Assembly (NCBI GenBank): GCA_030430575.1
Contig: JAUIKF010000003.1
Span: 217,412-281,411 of the forward strand
Direction: 5' to 3'
DNA: 64,000 nucleotides
Origin: Bacteroidia bacterium
Lineage (GTDB): Bacteria > Bacteroidota > Bacteroidia > J057
Made by a program: the position numbers and the translations under genes. Positions 44,097 to 52,803 of the stretch are shown piece after piece. How positions within the stretch are numbered: position 1 is the first letter of the stretch; each line of letters starts with the position of its first letter. The notes under the pieces are model-generated. The model worked only from the letters and a program-made list of their open reading frames with translations, made no database searches and was not told the DNA's origin.

Positions 44097-44121
44097 ATAT
44101 AGTTGTGTTATGCAACTATAT
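44097..44121 (-). promoter_or_regulatory. probable MarR operator
   Basis: A perfect inverted repeat, ATATAGTTG - 7 nt - CAACTATAT, lies 2 nt upstream of the start codon of the MarR-GNAT gene. Its size and position fit an operator for autorepression by a MarR dimer. Confidence 0.65.
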
Positions 44122-44212
44122 TAAGAAAATATTTTTGTTGATACAAGACCAGTTTTCAAACGTAACGCTGTGGTTTTTACCTTTCCTCCCTCCAAACCCT
44201 TAATCTCTAGAC

Positions 44213-45298
44213 TTAATTAACCCCCAATTTCTTCAAATGCTTCATCGAATTCTGCTTCACATTATCCGCAGGATTCATAGACAATGACTTCTTGAAAGCT
44301 TTGATAGCCAGTTTTTTATCCCCCTCTGCCATCCGGGTCGCATAGCCTTCTCCCAAACTGTCCCAAACATTAGGGTCTTCAGGGTTCTTCTCCGTATTGA
44401 GAAGGAAAATCTCAATGGCTTTGTCGTGATTGCCTCCTTGGAGATGCTGGTAACCATAGGCATTCAGTTCAGCGTTGGTTGCCACTTGCATGGCCTTTTT
44501 CATGATTTCGGCTGCTTCAGCATCTTTTCCCATTTTCGCCAGGATGGCTGACTTCGTCTGCATATTGGTGAAATTGGCTTGGGCGCCAAAACCTCCTTGC
44601 ATGGAGCGATTTACAAAGGCAAGGCCCTGCTCCAATTCGACATTATTATTCAGACAATACCTAGCAGCAGAGTGCCATCCCTGCCAACTAAAGCCAGGAA
44701 GAGAACGCAGTTCATTTTTGGCATTGGCGATGACGGACGCATGCAGGTCCGCTGGAGCAATATTGAAAGCAACTCGTTGTTTTCCCCAACTCAACGCGCA
44801 GGTACCAGTCCCATTTGTAGGGTCAAAATCGACAAAGTCATAGGTCAACAACTCCCTATGCTCACAAGCCTCTGGCTTAACTTTTACCCGAAGCACATCT
44901 TCTTTGGGATTGTAGGAAAAACTCCCCCAAGAAGTCGAATTGCTTGAAAAAACAATCGTTACCTCTTCCTCAGCTGCCATCACATGCAAGCCATATGTCC
45001 CAGCTTCAAGGGCTTTTCCTTCTACAGTCACATCATCCGAAAAGCTAATGGTTGTATTTTCATTGGCACCTGCTCGCCAAGGCTTTCCATCATACGCCAC
45101 CAATCCTCCCCAAACCTTTCGGTCATTGGCTTGTGGGCGACTATAAACGATGGTCACTTGGGTCAGTCCCAAGGTCTGGGTGAGGGTAGCCGTAGGACTT
45201 ACGCGTGGCAATGTCACATTCTGAGCTGATGCGGAGGAAACGGCCATGAGTAGACCTGCCATCATACACAGACAAAACAGAAAGTTGATTTTTTTCAT
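44213..45298 (-). CDS. secreted DUF2911 protein with C-terminal TPR region
   Basis: I start at ATG 45298, giving 361 residues with a signal peptide (MKKINFLFCLCMMAGLLMAVSSASAQ); an open frame to 45490 runs through repeat DNA. Residues about 27-200 are a DUF2911 domain (VTIVYSRPQANDRKVWGGLVAYDGKPWRAGANENTTISFSDDV, then GTYGLHVMAAEEEVTIVFS). The rest is helical with TPR-type units (about 230-361; NAYGYQHLQGGNHDKAIEIFLLNTEKNP). DUF2911 is common in Bacteroidota and has no known activity. A periplasmic location is expected. Confidence 0.9.
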   Translation of the reverse strand: MKKINFLFCLCMMAGLLMAVSSASAQNVTLPRVSPTATLTQTLGLTQVTIVYSRPQANDRKVWGGLVAYDGKPWRAGANENTTISFSDDVTVEGKALEAGTYGLHVMAAEEEVTIVFSSNSTSWGSFSYNPKEDVLRVKVKPEACEHRELLTYDFVDFDPTNGTGTCALSWGKQRVAFNIAPADLHASVIANAKNELRSLPGFSWQGWHSAARYCLNNNVELEQGLAFVNRSMQGGFGAQANFTNMQTKSAILAKMGKDAEAAEIMKKAMQVATNAELNAYGYQHLQGGNHDKAIEIFLLNTEKNPEDPNVWDSLGEGYATRMAEGDKKLAIKAFKKSLSMNPADNVKQNSMKHLKKLGVN

Positions 45299-45404
45299 AA
45301 TGATTTGGTTTGATTGAACATTCGGTAATCCATATCCAAGGTAGGAGGCTTTTCCGCCAACTTCGCCACATAATAAGGGGGAATTGGGGGCAGAAGAGAT
45401 TGAT

Positions 45405-45480
45405 GAATATCGAACAAGGATTGAAGAATGGAGAAGTGAAAGAAGCTCCTGACCTTCAAATATCCTTGTTCGAAAATCCT
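45405..45480. repeat. AACAAGGAT inverted-repeat element, copy 2
   Basis: CGAACAAGGAT (45411-45421) and ATCCTTGTTCG (45462-45472) form an 11-bp perfect stem. Words are shared with the element at 38908-38990. It lies between the divergent DUF2911 and permease genes. Another word array (CATTCTCTCATTCTATC type) fills 45538-45584. Confidence 0.6.
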
Positions 45481-45584
45481 TAATCTGCAATCATCCCCCT
45501 CCCAGCAACCCTTCCGGCATTTTTCCTGTCTTTCATTCAACATTCTCTCATTCTATCATCCACTCATTCTCTCATTCTCTCATT

Positions 45585-48038
45585 ATGCTAAAAAACTACC
45601 TCAAAACGGCGTTTCGCAACATGCTACGCAATAAGGTCTATACCCTGATCAATATTGTAGGACTAGCGGTGGGCATGGCTGCTTGTATCCTCATTTTGCT
45701 TTTTGTCAAAGATGAGCTGAGTTTCGATACCTATCACGAAAATTCTGATAGGATCTATCGGGTATCGAGGGAATGGTTCAATCGGGATGGAGAATCGAGT
45801 CTTCACCTCGGGCATGTGGCGCCACCATTCGGGCCACTGATCAAGCAAGATTTCGAAGGGATTGTGGAGGAAATGATTCGGTTTCGGAGTGGGTATGACC
45901 CTTTGATGACGTATGAAGACAAGCAATTTGAAGAAGAACGTTTCTTCTTTGTAGATGGACAAGTCTTTGATATGTTTTCATGGGAAATGATTGCTGGCGA
46001 CCCATCCACGGCATTAGTTGAGCCCTATACACTTGTGCTGACAGCGTCCACCGTTCAGAAATATTTTGGGGCAGAGGCCAGTCCAGAAGATGCCATAGGC
46101 AAAGTCTTGAATTTCAATCAGCAAGGCGATCTTAAGATTACAGGAGTTGTCAAAGATGTTCCGCTCAATTCGCATTTCAAATACGATATGCTCGGTTCTT
46201 TCGCCACCCTCGAAAACTTCATAGGGATCGATAGATTGATGACTAGTTTTGGGAGTAATAATTATGGAACTTATTTGCTCCTAAAAGAGGGATACAACCC
46301 TAAAGACTTAGAGGCTCAGTTTCCTGAGCTCCTAGATCGTCACATGGGAAACCCCTCCTCAACGCGCCAACCCAGTCAAGGCACCCAGCTCCACCTCTGG
46401 CCATTAACAGACATTCACCTACATTCACACCTCGACTCAGAGATAGAGGCCAATAGCCAAATTTCATTTGTCTATATTTTTTCCATCATTGCCATTTTTG
46501 TTCTGCTTATCGCTTGTTTTAATTTCATCAACCTCTCCACGGCCCAGGCCTCTCGCCGCGCCAAAGAAGTGGGTCTGCGCAAAGTGGTAGGCGCTTTTCG
46601 CAGCCATTTGATCCGTCAATTCATGTCAGAATCACTGCTGATCTCCATCATAGCTTTGGGATTGGCTGTCATTCTGGTAGAATTATGCCTGCCTTTGTTC
46701 AATGATTTTGTGGGACGTGGCCTAGAAATGGATTATTTTGGGGATTCCTTTTATCTCTCTCTGCTGGCAGGTATTGCCTTATTGAGCGGCATCGTCGCTG
46801 GGAGCTACCCCGCCTTATATCTTTCCTCATTTAAGCCGATCACTATTCTCAGAAACCATAGCCACACCAGCAGTGGAGGCAGTTCTCCTTTGCGGTCGAC
46901 CTTGGTCGTCATGCAATTTGCCATTTCCATCAGTTTGATCATCGGATTGGGAGTTGTCAATGATCAATTGGATTTTGTCCGGAACAAGTCCCTAGGATTT
47001 GATAAAGAGAATTTGGTGGTATTGCCTCTCAACAATGAAATATACGAACGCTATGATCACGTGAAAGAGCGATTGCTCAATCATCCAGGCATCACGCAAG
47101 TGAGCATGGCCAGTCGAGTTCCTTCCGGGCGATTGCTAGATTCACAAGGAGGGAAATTTGAAAAAATAAATGGGGCCGATGGATCCACCTCAATGGAAAA
47201 CATCACCTTTCGCCTGGCGGATGTCCATGTGGGGCATGATTATTTGAATACCCTGGGGGTGAAATTCGTGGCTGGACGAAATTTTGATGCCCGACTAGCT
47301 TCCGATTCAAGTGAATCCTTTATCCTAAATGCACGTGCCTTGGATAACCTAGGCTACACTGATCCGGAGATAGCTATTGGGAAAAAGCTTCAGTATGGCG
47401 GGCGAAGTGGGAAAATAATTGGCATAACCGAAGACTTTCACTTTGAAAACCTTCACCAGTCCATTGTACCCATCATTTTTATGGTCACCAATGGACGCTC
47501 AAATTCTGTCTTAGTGCGTGTCAATCGGGCAGCTACCTCCGAAGTCATGGCTTATTTGGAGGAGGAATGGAAAGTGCTACGACCAGGCTTCCCCTTTACG
47601 CCATTTTCAGTTGAAGACCAATATTGGGAGCAGTATGAGAATGAGGAAAAGGTCGGCAAATTGGTGCAAAACTTTTCTCTGTTAGCTGTGATTATTGCTG
47701 CCCTAGGGCTATTTGGGTTGGCTTCTTTCACCGCAGCACGCCGGTTCAAGGAAATCGGCATTCGCAAAGTATTAGGTGCTTCTACTTCTCAGATCATGGT
47801 GCTACTGACTAAAGGTTTTACAATTTTGGTCATCCTTGGGTTCCTCGTGGCCATCCCCATCGCCTGGTTTGGCATGAATGCCTGGCTGGAAGACAATTTT
47901 GCCTATCACATCACACTCAGCCCATGGCCCTTTGTGATGGCAGGCGCAGCGGCTCTTTTATTAGCCTGGTTCACAGTAGCTTGGCAGTCGCTCAAAGCCG
48001 CTTCCAGCAATCCTGTGGAGGCGTTGCGACAGGAGTAG
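45585..48038 (+). CDS. FtsX/MacB-type ABC transporter permease
   Basis: This 817-residue protein has the typical start MLKNYLKTAFRNMLRNKVYTLINIVGLAVGMA, then a MacB-type periplasmic domain, a block of three helices (about 285-405; SIIAIFVLLIACFNFINLSTAQASRRAKEVGLRKVVGA), a second helix and periplasmic domain, and a C-terminal FtsX block (about 690-810; RRFKEIGIRKVLGASTSQIMVLLTKGF, ending SNPVEALRQE). It is the two-core form frequent in Bacteroidota. A matching ATPase gene is not adjacent. It likely moves or releases envelope substrates (macrolide-exporter family); the substrate is unknown. Confidence 0.92.
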   Translation: MLKNYLKTAFRNMLRNKVYTLINIVGLAVGMAACILILLFVKDELSFDTYHENSDRIYRVSREWFNRDGESSLHLGHVAPPFGPLIKQDFEGIVEEMIRFRSGYDPLMTYEDKQFEEERFFFVDGQVFDMFSWEMIAGDPSTALVEPYTLVLTASTVQKYFGAEASPEDAIGKVLNFNQQGDLKITGVVKDVPLNSHFKYDMLGSFATLENFIGIDRLMTSFGSNNYGTYLLLKEGYNPKDLEAQFPELLDRHMGNPSSTRQPSQGTQLHLWPLTDIHLHSHLDSEIEANSQISFVYIFSIIAIFVLLIACFNFINLSTAQASRRAKEVGLRKVVGAFRSHLIRQFMSESLLISIIALGLAVILVELCLPLFNDFVGRGLEMDYFGDSFYLSLLAGIALLSGIVAGSYPALYLSSFKPITILRNHSHTSSGGSSPLRSTLVVMQFAISISLIIGLGVVNDQLDFVRNKSLGFDKENLVVLPLNNEIYERYDHVKERLLNHPGITQVSMASRVPSGRLLDSQGGKFEKINGADGSTSMENITFRLADVHVGHDYLNTLGVKFVAGRNFDARLASDSSESFILNARALDNLGYTDPEIAIGKKLQYGGRSGKIIGITEDFHFENLHQSIVPIIFMVTNGRSNSVLVRVNRAATSEVMAYLEEEWKVLRPGFPFTPFSVEDQYWEQYENEEKVGKLVQNFSLLAVIIAALGLFGLASFTAARRFKEIGIRKVLGASTSQIMVLLTKGFTILVILGFLVAIPIAWFGMNAWLEDNFAYHITLSPWPFVMAGAAALLLAWFTVAWQSLKAASSNPVEALRQE

Positions 48039-48065
48039 TTAAAAACTAGTGGAATTCAACTCCTG

Positions 48066-48247
48066 TCGTGTGTAAAAAGTTTTCATACCTTTTCCAAAAG
48101 GTCATTTCGACGAGTCTTCGAGGAGAAATCTAACAGTGTGGTCTAGAAGCCTAGAAATAACCGCTCAAAAGGGCTTATTAGATTTCTCCCGTTGGTCGAA
48201 GTGACAACTATGTTGTTATGAAATAACTAGAAACTTTTTACACACGA
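48066..48247. mobile_element. MITE-like element, copy 2 (inverted relative to copy 1)
   Basis: The termini TCGTGTGTAAAAAGT (48066-48080) and its complement (48233-48247) match copy 1 at 33055. The interior reads as the reverse complement of copy 1 (TCGACGAGTCTTCGAGGAGA on the left, ATTTCTCCCGTTGGTCGA on the right). ACTCC at 48059-48063 and 48249-48253 may be a target duplication. It contains no coding frame. Confidence 0.75.
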
Positions 48248-48268
48248 TACTCCATATCAATATCATGA

Positions 48269-49189
48269 TTAGTTTAGGATTTGGGTTAAGGCTTCTTCCA
48301 TTAATTGATTAAATGCTTGAGGCGCTTCACGCATGGGATAGTGACCGCAGGGTGTTTCGATATGATGCTCAGTGATGTTCACCCCAAATGCCTGCCAAGC
48401 ATCCATTTTGGTCCTAACGATGGTCGTAATGGTATGGATGGGTACTTTGACAGAAGATAAAGCAATGGGAAACTTCCCTGCCTCATGATAGGCAATCATT
48501 CCTTTAAAGATGTCTGTACAAATAGGCGCAGGCCCTTTGGCAATATCATTCAGGATGGCCTGATTGATGGGTTGGTTCGCTGCTGGCGGCACACCACTCC
48601 CTAGCCACTCCACCACCGAGCCCCCAAAATTGTCTTCCAATAACTGATACAACATTTTGATCTCTTCTTGGGGGACGACTGGCTCAGGCTCTTCGAAGTT
48701 GTCGATCCCCACAATGCCCACGATCCGATCAGGCATCAGGTTGGCGGCTTCTGACACAATCGCTTCGCTCATTGAATGGCCCACCAGCACCACTTTTTTG
48801 AGGTCCAGTGATTCACAAATCGCCTGAATATCAGCCGCATACGCTTCCATTGTCCATTCGACTCTATCCATTCCTGAATTTCCATGACCAGGCAAGTCTA
48901 CCGCAATGACCTGGTATTTTTGGGAGAAATGCGCCAATTGCGCATCCCAATACCCCCCATCGATGCACCATCCATGGACAAACAATAAGGTGGTTTCATG
49001 GGCTTGTCCTTCGACTGTCTGATAAAAGATATCAAGCCCATCGGCAGCCTTAATGCTTCCTCCCGTCACATCTACCACTATTGGGGCTGAAGATTCAGGT
49101 TGTGAAGGGGGCGTCGCAGGCTGTTTTGTCGGAGAAGTACATGCTGCCAACCATAAGGTAAGGGAAAGAAAAAATATAGGGTATTTCAT
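48269..49189 (-). CDS. alpha/beta hydrolase lipoprotein
   Basis: The 306-residue product has a lipoprotein signal (LTLWLAACTSP), a proline/serine linker, and an alpha/beta hydrolase fold: oxyanion motif LFVHGWCIDGGYW (about 69-81), nucleophile elbow G137-H-S139-M-S141, and catalytic histidine in TPCGHYPMRE. The last glycine of the usual GxSxG is serine here, which is tolerated in some members. It probably sits in the periplasm or on the outer membrane. The substrate is unknown. Confidence 0.87.
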   Translation of the reverse strand: MKYPIFFLSLTLWLAACTSPTKQPATPPSQPESSAPIVVDVTGGSIKAADGLDIFYQTVEGQAHETTLLFVHGWCIDGGYWDAQLAHFSQKYQVIAVDLPGHGNSGMDRVEWTMEAYAADIQAICESLDLKKVVLVGHSMSEAIVSEAANLMPDRIVGIVGIDNFEEPEPVVPQEEIKMLYQLLEDNFGGSVVEWLGSGVPPAANQPINQAILNDIAKGPAPICTDIFKGMIAYHEAGKFPIALSSVKVPIHTITTIVRTKMDAWQAFGVNITEHHIETPCGHYPMREAPQAFNQLMEEALTQILN

Positions 49190-49264
49190 GTTTTGGGGAA
49201 TTGACCTTGATTTTTGAGAAAGATACTAAATGGACATTTTATCGAAAAATCATAACTTGCTTCT

Positions 49265-49786
49265 ATGAAAAAGAACATCATCAAATGGGGCCTTCGTGGC
49301 CTCCTCGCTGTATTAGTGATCATTCAATTTTTTCAAATAGATCGCACCAATCCCCCAATAGAATCTGAGAAAACGCTGGCAGTCGTGGATCCCCCCCCTG
49401 CAGAGGTCATGACGCTATTGAAACCAGCCTGTTATGACTGTCATTCTCATGAGACAGTATACCCTTGGTACACTTATATCCAGCCGATTGGTTGGTGGAC
49501 AAAAGACCATGTGGAACATGGAACCAAACACCTCAATTTTTCTGTGTGGGGCGACTATAAGGAAAAAAGACGCTTGCACAAATATGAGGAAATCGCTGAG
49601 ATGGTCGCTGATAAGGAAATGCCCATGGGCGTATATTTACCAGCTCACAAGGATGCACGACTGACAGATGCGCAGCGGAAATTGATCGTCGACTGGGCAA
49701 AGTCCAAGATGGTCATGGAAGCTCCTGTGCCTGAGGCGCCAGCAGGAGAAGAGGAGGAAGCGGATGACGAGGATGGAGCTGCTTAG
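49265..49786 (+). CDS. heme-binding domain protein (Haem_bd type)
   Basis: This 173-residue protein has an N-terminal membrane anchor (about 8-24) and the cytochrome-c-like heme site C56-Y-D-C59-H60 in the sequence KPACYDCHSHETVYPWYTYIQPIGWWTKDHVEHGTKHLNFS, diagnostic of the Haem_bd family common in Bacteroidota. An alanine/glutamate/aspartate-rich tail ends it. It is likely periplasmic and membrane-tethered; the role is unknown. Confidence 0.9.
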   Translation: MKKNIIKWGLRGLLAVLVIIQFFQIDRTNPPIESEKTLAVVDPPPAEVMTLLKPACYDCHSHETVYPWYTYIQPIGWWTKDHVEHGTKHLNFSVWGDYKEKRRLHKYEEIAEMVADKEMPMGVYLPAHKDARLTDAQRKLIVDWAKSKMVMEAPVPEAPAGEEEEADDEDGAA

Positions 49787-49810
49787 AGGCTTTCTTGATT
49801 TAGTAATGGA

Positions 49811-49884
49811 AAAAAAAACCACAGATTACACAGATTTGCACGGATTAAAGAAAAAGATCTGCGGGAATCTGTGTAATCCGTGGT
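49811..49884 (-). terminator. inverted repeat and T-run ending the CYTH gene
   Basis: ACCACAGATTACACAGATT (49818-49836) and AATCTGTGTAATCCGTGGT (49866-49884) pair with one mismatch. On the minus strand the stem is followed by eight Ts. The sequence is of the widespread ACCACAGATTACACAGATT repeat type seen in this phylum. Confidence 0.75.
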
Positions 49885-49945
49885 GAAAGGTAAACATTCC
49901 CTTAACTGTCTCAATGAACCATTAGACTGTCAATAAACCTCAATC

Positions 49946-50452
49946 CTACACCATATCCGAATACGAGCCACTCAGGAGGTCTTCCTCCTTTATCTGAAAA
50001 AGCGCCATATACGCTTCACACTGGGCCAATAAGTGTTTTTGACCCAATTTCCCTTTAGCATCGATTGCCTCTATTTCCACAAATTCTCCGAGGCCATATA
50101 CCTGGTCAAGGTGAAATTTCACATTGTCGATGAAGTAAATTTCGCGGGCTTTTTTGACGACCTTCCAGACGCCTAAAGCATGTACAAGCACTTCCTTCAA
50201 GGCAGGATCAGGTTGTGGGCGATATAGATGTACGATGGAGTCTTTAGGGCCTTCCTGATCTGGGCGATCATAGTGAATCAAGCTATGTTCTACATTGCCT
50301 TCACGCAACTTCATTCTACCAGATTGACAGTGAAAATAAGTATCTTCCTGATAGTCTGTCCCCCGAAAATCCGCCTTGCGTTCCACCAATAGGGCGCGGA
50401 TAGCATCATGACGAGAGGTTCGAGCTTTGATTTCTACATTCAGGTGTGGCAT
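49946..50452 (-). CDS. CYTH-domain protein (CyaB/ThTPase-like)
   Basis: This 168-residue cytoplasmic protein begins MPHLNVEIKAR, the first strand of CYTH domains, and has the later marks DTYFHCQSGRMKLRE, DSIVHLYRP, VVKKAREIYFIDNVKFHLDQVYGLGEFVEIEAI. CYTH enzymes act on triphosphates (class IV adenylate cyclases, thiamine triphosphatases, inorganic triphosphatases) using a metal-lined tunnel. Which reaction applies here cannot be told. It is 60 nt downstream of the RidA gene on the same strand. Confidence 0.9.
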   Translation of the reverse strand: MPHLNVEIKARTSRHDAIRALLVERKADFRGTDYQEDTYFHCQSGRMKLREGNVEHSLIHYDRPDQEGPKDSIVHLYRPQPDPALKEVLVHALGVWKVVKKAREIYFIDNVKFHLDQVYGLGEFVEIEAIDAKGKLGQKHLLAQCEAYMALFQIKEEDLLSGSYSDMV

Positions 50453-50512
50453 AGGGGATGAAAGGAAAAATAATGAACAAGAAATGGAGAAAGAAAAAGG
50501 GAAATCGCTTTG

Positions 50513-50923
50513 TTACTGGGATTCTCCATTTCCTCCAATAATCGCTGTCGCCTCTATCTCTACAATCAGTTCTGATCGGATTAAGCTATAGACTTCTACC
50601 ATCGTTGAAGCTGGTTTTATTTTGCTAAAAAATTCTCCATGTGCTTTTCCGACTTCCTCCCATTGCCCCATGTCCGTGACGAAGATTCGGGTACGTACGA
50701 CATCTTCCATACCTGCCCCTGCGTCTTCTAGGGCTTGTTGGATTTTGAGCAAAATGTATTGTGTCTGATTATAAGCTTCGCCAGGAAACATGACCTGGTC
50801 GCCTTCCACAGCTGTGGTGCCAGCGACTTCTACGATATTGCCTACGCGCACTGCGCGGGAATACCCGACGATGTCTTCCCATTTAGCGCCTGAAGAGATG
50901 TTTTTTCGGTTGCTGCCTGCCAT
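50513..50923 (-). CDS. RidA-family (YjgF/YER057c) protein
   Basis: The 136-residue protein shows the RidA pattern: SGAKWEDIVGYSRAVRVGNIVEVAGTTA, the trimer-forming block QTQYILLKIQQALEDAGAGMEDVVRTRIFVTDM, and the C-terminal strand ELIVEIEATAII. RidA proteins hydrolyse reactive enamine/imine intermediates. The arginine of the active site is probably in VVRTRIFV. The start at 50923 has clear upstream space. It may share a transcript with the CYTH gene. Confidence 0.92.
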   Translation of the reverse strand: MAGSNRKNISSGAKWEDIVGYSRAVRVGNIVEVAGTTAVEGDQVMFPGEAYNQTQYILLKIQQALEDAGAGMEDVVRTRIFVTDMGQWEEVGKAHGEFFSKIKPASTMVEVYSLIRSELIVEIEATAIIGGNGESQ

Positions 50924-51022
50924 ATGTGACTCCTTTTCTCGTGCCTAATTGTGCGAAACTACAAATAATTCTTTCATCTAGCTTAGAGAATTTACTAACT
51001 TGAAGTATCTATTAATATCCTT

Positions 51023-51565
51023 ATGCAATCTTTCATTCAAGCTATTAAAGCATTCTTCAATTCCCTCTTTGGAGGCGGCGCAGGCACAAAAGGTTCACCC
51101 AACCCCAAAAAGAAATCAAATATCGATTCTCCGACAACTATTGACATCAAACGATATAGCAGGGGAGAACGAGATATTTTGGGAAAAATGTACCTCAATG
51201 GGGATTTTTGCTGCTATACCTTAGAAGATGCAGGTGCAGGACAGCATCAACTAGCCGGAACTTATACCCTCCAACTGCGCGAAAAAGGAGGCCTCCACGC
51301 TACCTATGCGTATAAATATGGCGACATTCACCAAGGCCTACTTCACCTATTGGGAGGCCCTGATGGGAAATTCCCGATTATCCGTACGGGTAATCAACGG
51401 GGTGATACAGGAGGAGGAATCATCGTGGGAACTGAAGTGCAAAACGAAAATAATCAGACGGAAGACCGTGAAGTATGGAATAGTGATGTGGCGTATCGAT
51501 TATTTTATGGAAAAATAGCCCAACAACTCAAGGCAGGCCAGCCGGTTCGGGTTGTAATTTCTTAG
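51023..51565 (+). CDS. DUF5675-like protein
   Basis: The 180-residue protein has a hydrophilic, glycine-rich N-terminus (about 1-40) and a compact domain at about 45-180 (IDIKRYSRGERDILGKMYLNGDFCCYTLED, GTYTLQLREKGG, LHLLGGPDGKFPIIRTGN, GGGIIVGTEV). This resembles the DUF5675 family, whose function is unknown. There is no signal peptide. It stands alone, so context gives no hint. Confidence 0.75.
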   Translation: MQSFIQAIKAFFNSLFGGGAGTKGSPNPKKKSNIDSPTTIDIKRYSRGERDILGKMYLNGDFCCYTLEDAGAGQHQLAGTYTLQLREKGGLHATYAYKYGDIHQGLLHLLGGPDGKFPIIRTGNQRGDTGGGIIVGTEVQNENNQTEDREVWNSDVAYRLFYGKIAQQLKAGQPVRVVIS

Positions 51566-51660
51566 TGAAATATACATAACTCCCTATTTTTAGCTTAATT
51601 CGTGGTTTCCCACAAATTAGCTCCCTCTAAACACCGAACCCTGAACTTTGCCCCGTCTTC

Positions 51661-52803
51661 ATGTCTACCATTTGCCTTTATTTTGCGCTCCACTCCCCTA
51701 TTCCACTCAGGAAATATAGCTTTTTCCAGATAGGGAAACACCAACCTTATGTGGACGAAGAAGCATGGCAAAAGGCCTTAAGTGAATATGTGGATCAACA
51801 TTTAGAGCCGCTATGTGAGACCCTGGGCCAGTTGATAGCGGGAAGTCCGGAGCGTTTCAAATGGAGCATGGTAGCCAGCGGGACGCTTCTTGAGGGGCTA
51901 AAAACCCATCATCCCTCGACGCTTCAAACGCTACAAGCCCTTTCGGCATCCGGGCATATCGAATGGCTTTTACAACCATACTACCATTCGCTTAGTTTTT
52001 TGCAAGATCGTGAGGAATTCCAAGCCCAATTGGAATTACATCACCAGCAATTGTCCGATCTTTTTGGGCAAGCACCCCAAATATGGCTGAATACAGCTTT
52101 AGTCTACAATAACTACCTCGGATACCTCGCCCAGCGCCTACAGGTAAAAGGGATCATCACAGAGGGAATTCCCCAACTGATAGGAGATCACTCCCCTCAT
52201 CAGGTTTTTCACCCTCCTCACAGCAAGAAAGTGGGTCTTTATCTAAGGGATTATGCCCTTTCAGATATGCTGGGAGATCGCCTTCGCCACGCCATTGATG
52301 ATTCAGGCATGCATGAAGTTGCCAGTAAGGTCAATCAATATAAACAGCACGACAAGGTCATTACGCTGGGATTGGATATCCGTCAGATCAAAGGAGAGGT
52401 CGCTGCTCGCGCATTTGGGTCTTTTGTCCAATTACTCCTCAACCAAGGTCATTTCCAATTTCAGACACCCTCCGAAATCTTGCTAACCCATTTACCCCAA
52501 AAATCTATTGATATCCCTCACTTCATCTCGCAAGCTGGTTCAGAAAAGAACCTAACAGCCTGGATGGCCAGTCCGCTCCAAAAGGAAATGATGGAGAAGC
52601 TAGAGGCACTCAGAATCTTATTTCTCAAAGGAAACGATTCAGAAAATTTGCACCTTTGTCGTCTATTGCAGGATGCTGAAAGCCTTTATGCGGTCATGAA
52701 TCCTGTTTCGCATCCCAAAGAAGGACTGGCGGGCTATAGAAACCTCTTACATATTATCTCTGACTTAACTCTCAAAAACTCACATGAACCTATTGATCGC
52801 TGA
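51661..52803 (+). CDS. GH57-like protein lacking catalytic residues
   Basis: The 380-residue protein matches the bacterial GH57 alpha-amylase-like layout along its length: MSTICLYFALHSPIPLRKYSFF, then WSMVASGTLLEGL, IEWLLQPYYHSLSFL, and the region LNTALVYNNYLGYL. In active relatives these read HQP, and NTELIYND with the nucleophile Glu. Here motif 1 is HSP (about residue 11) and the nucleophile position is Ala146. Asp239 remains, but the following ETFGEHQ is replaced. It should therefore bind, not cleave, an alpha-glucan, or have changed function. It overlaps the next kinase-like gene by 20 nt. Confidence 0.85.
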   Translation: MSTICLYFALHSPIPLRKYSFFQIGKHQPYVDEEAWQKALSEYVDQHLEPLCETLGQLIAGSPERFKWSMVASGTLLEGLKTHHPSTLQTLQALSASGHIEWLLQPYYHSLSFLQDREEFQAQLELHHQQLSDLFGQAPQIWLNTALVYNNYLGYLAQRLQVKGIITEGIPQLIGDHSPHQVFHPPHSKKVGLYLRDYALSDMLGDRLRHAIDDSGMHEVASKVNQYKQHDKVITLGLDIRQIKGEVAARAFGSFVQLLLNQGHFQFQTPSEILLTHLPQKSIDIPHFISQAGSEKNLTAWMASPLQKEMMEKLEALRILFLKGNDSENLHLCRLLQDAESLYAVMNPVSHPKEGLAGYRNLLHIISDLTLKNSHEPIDR

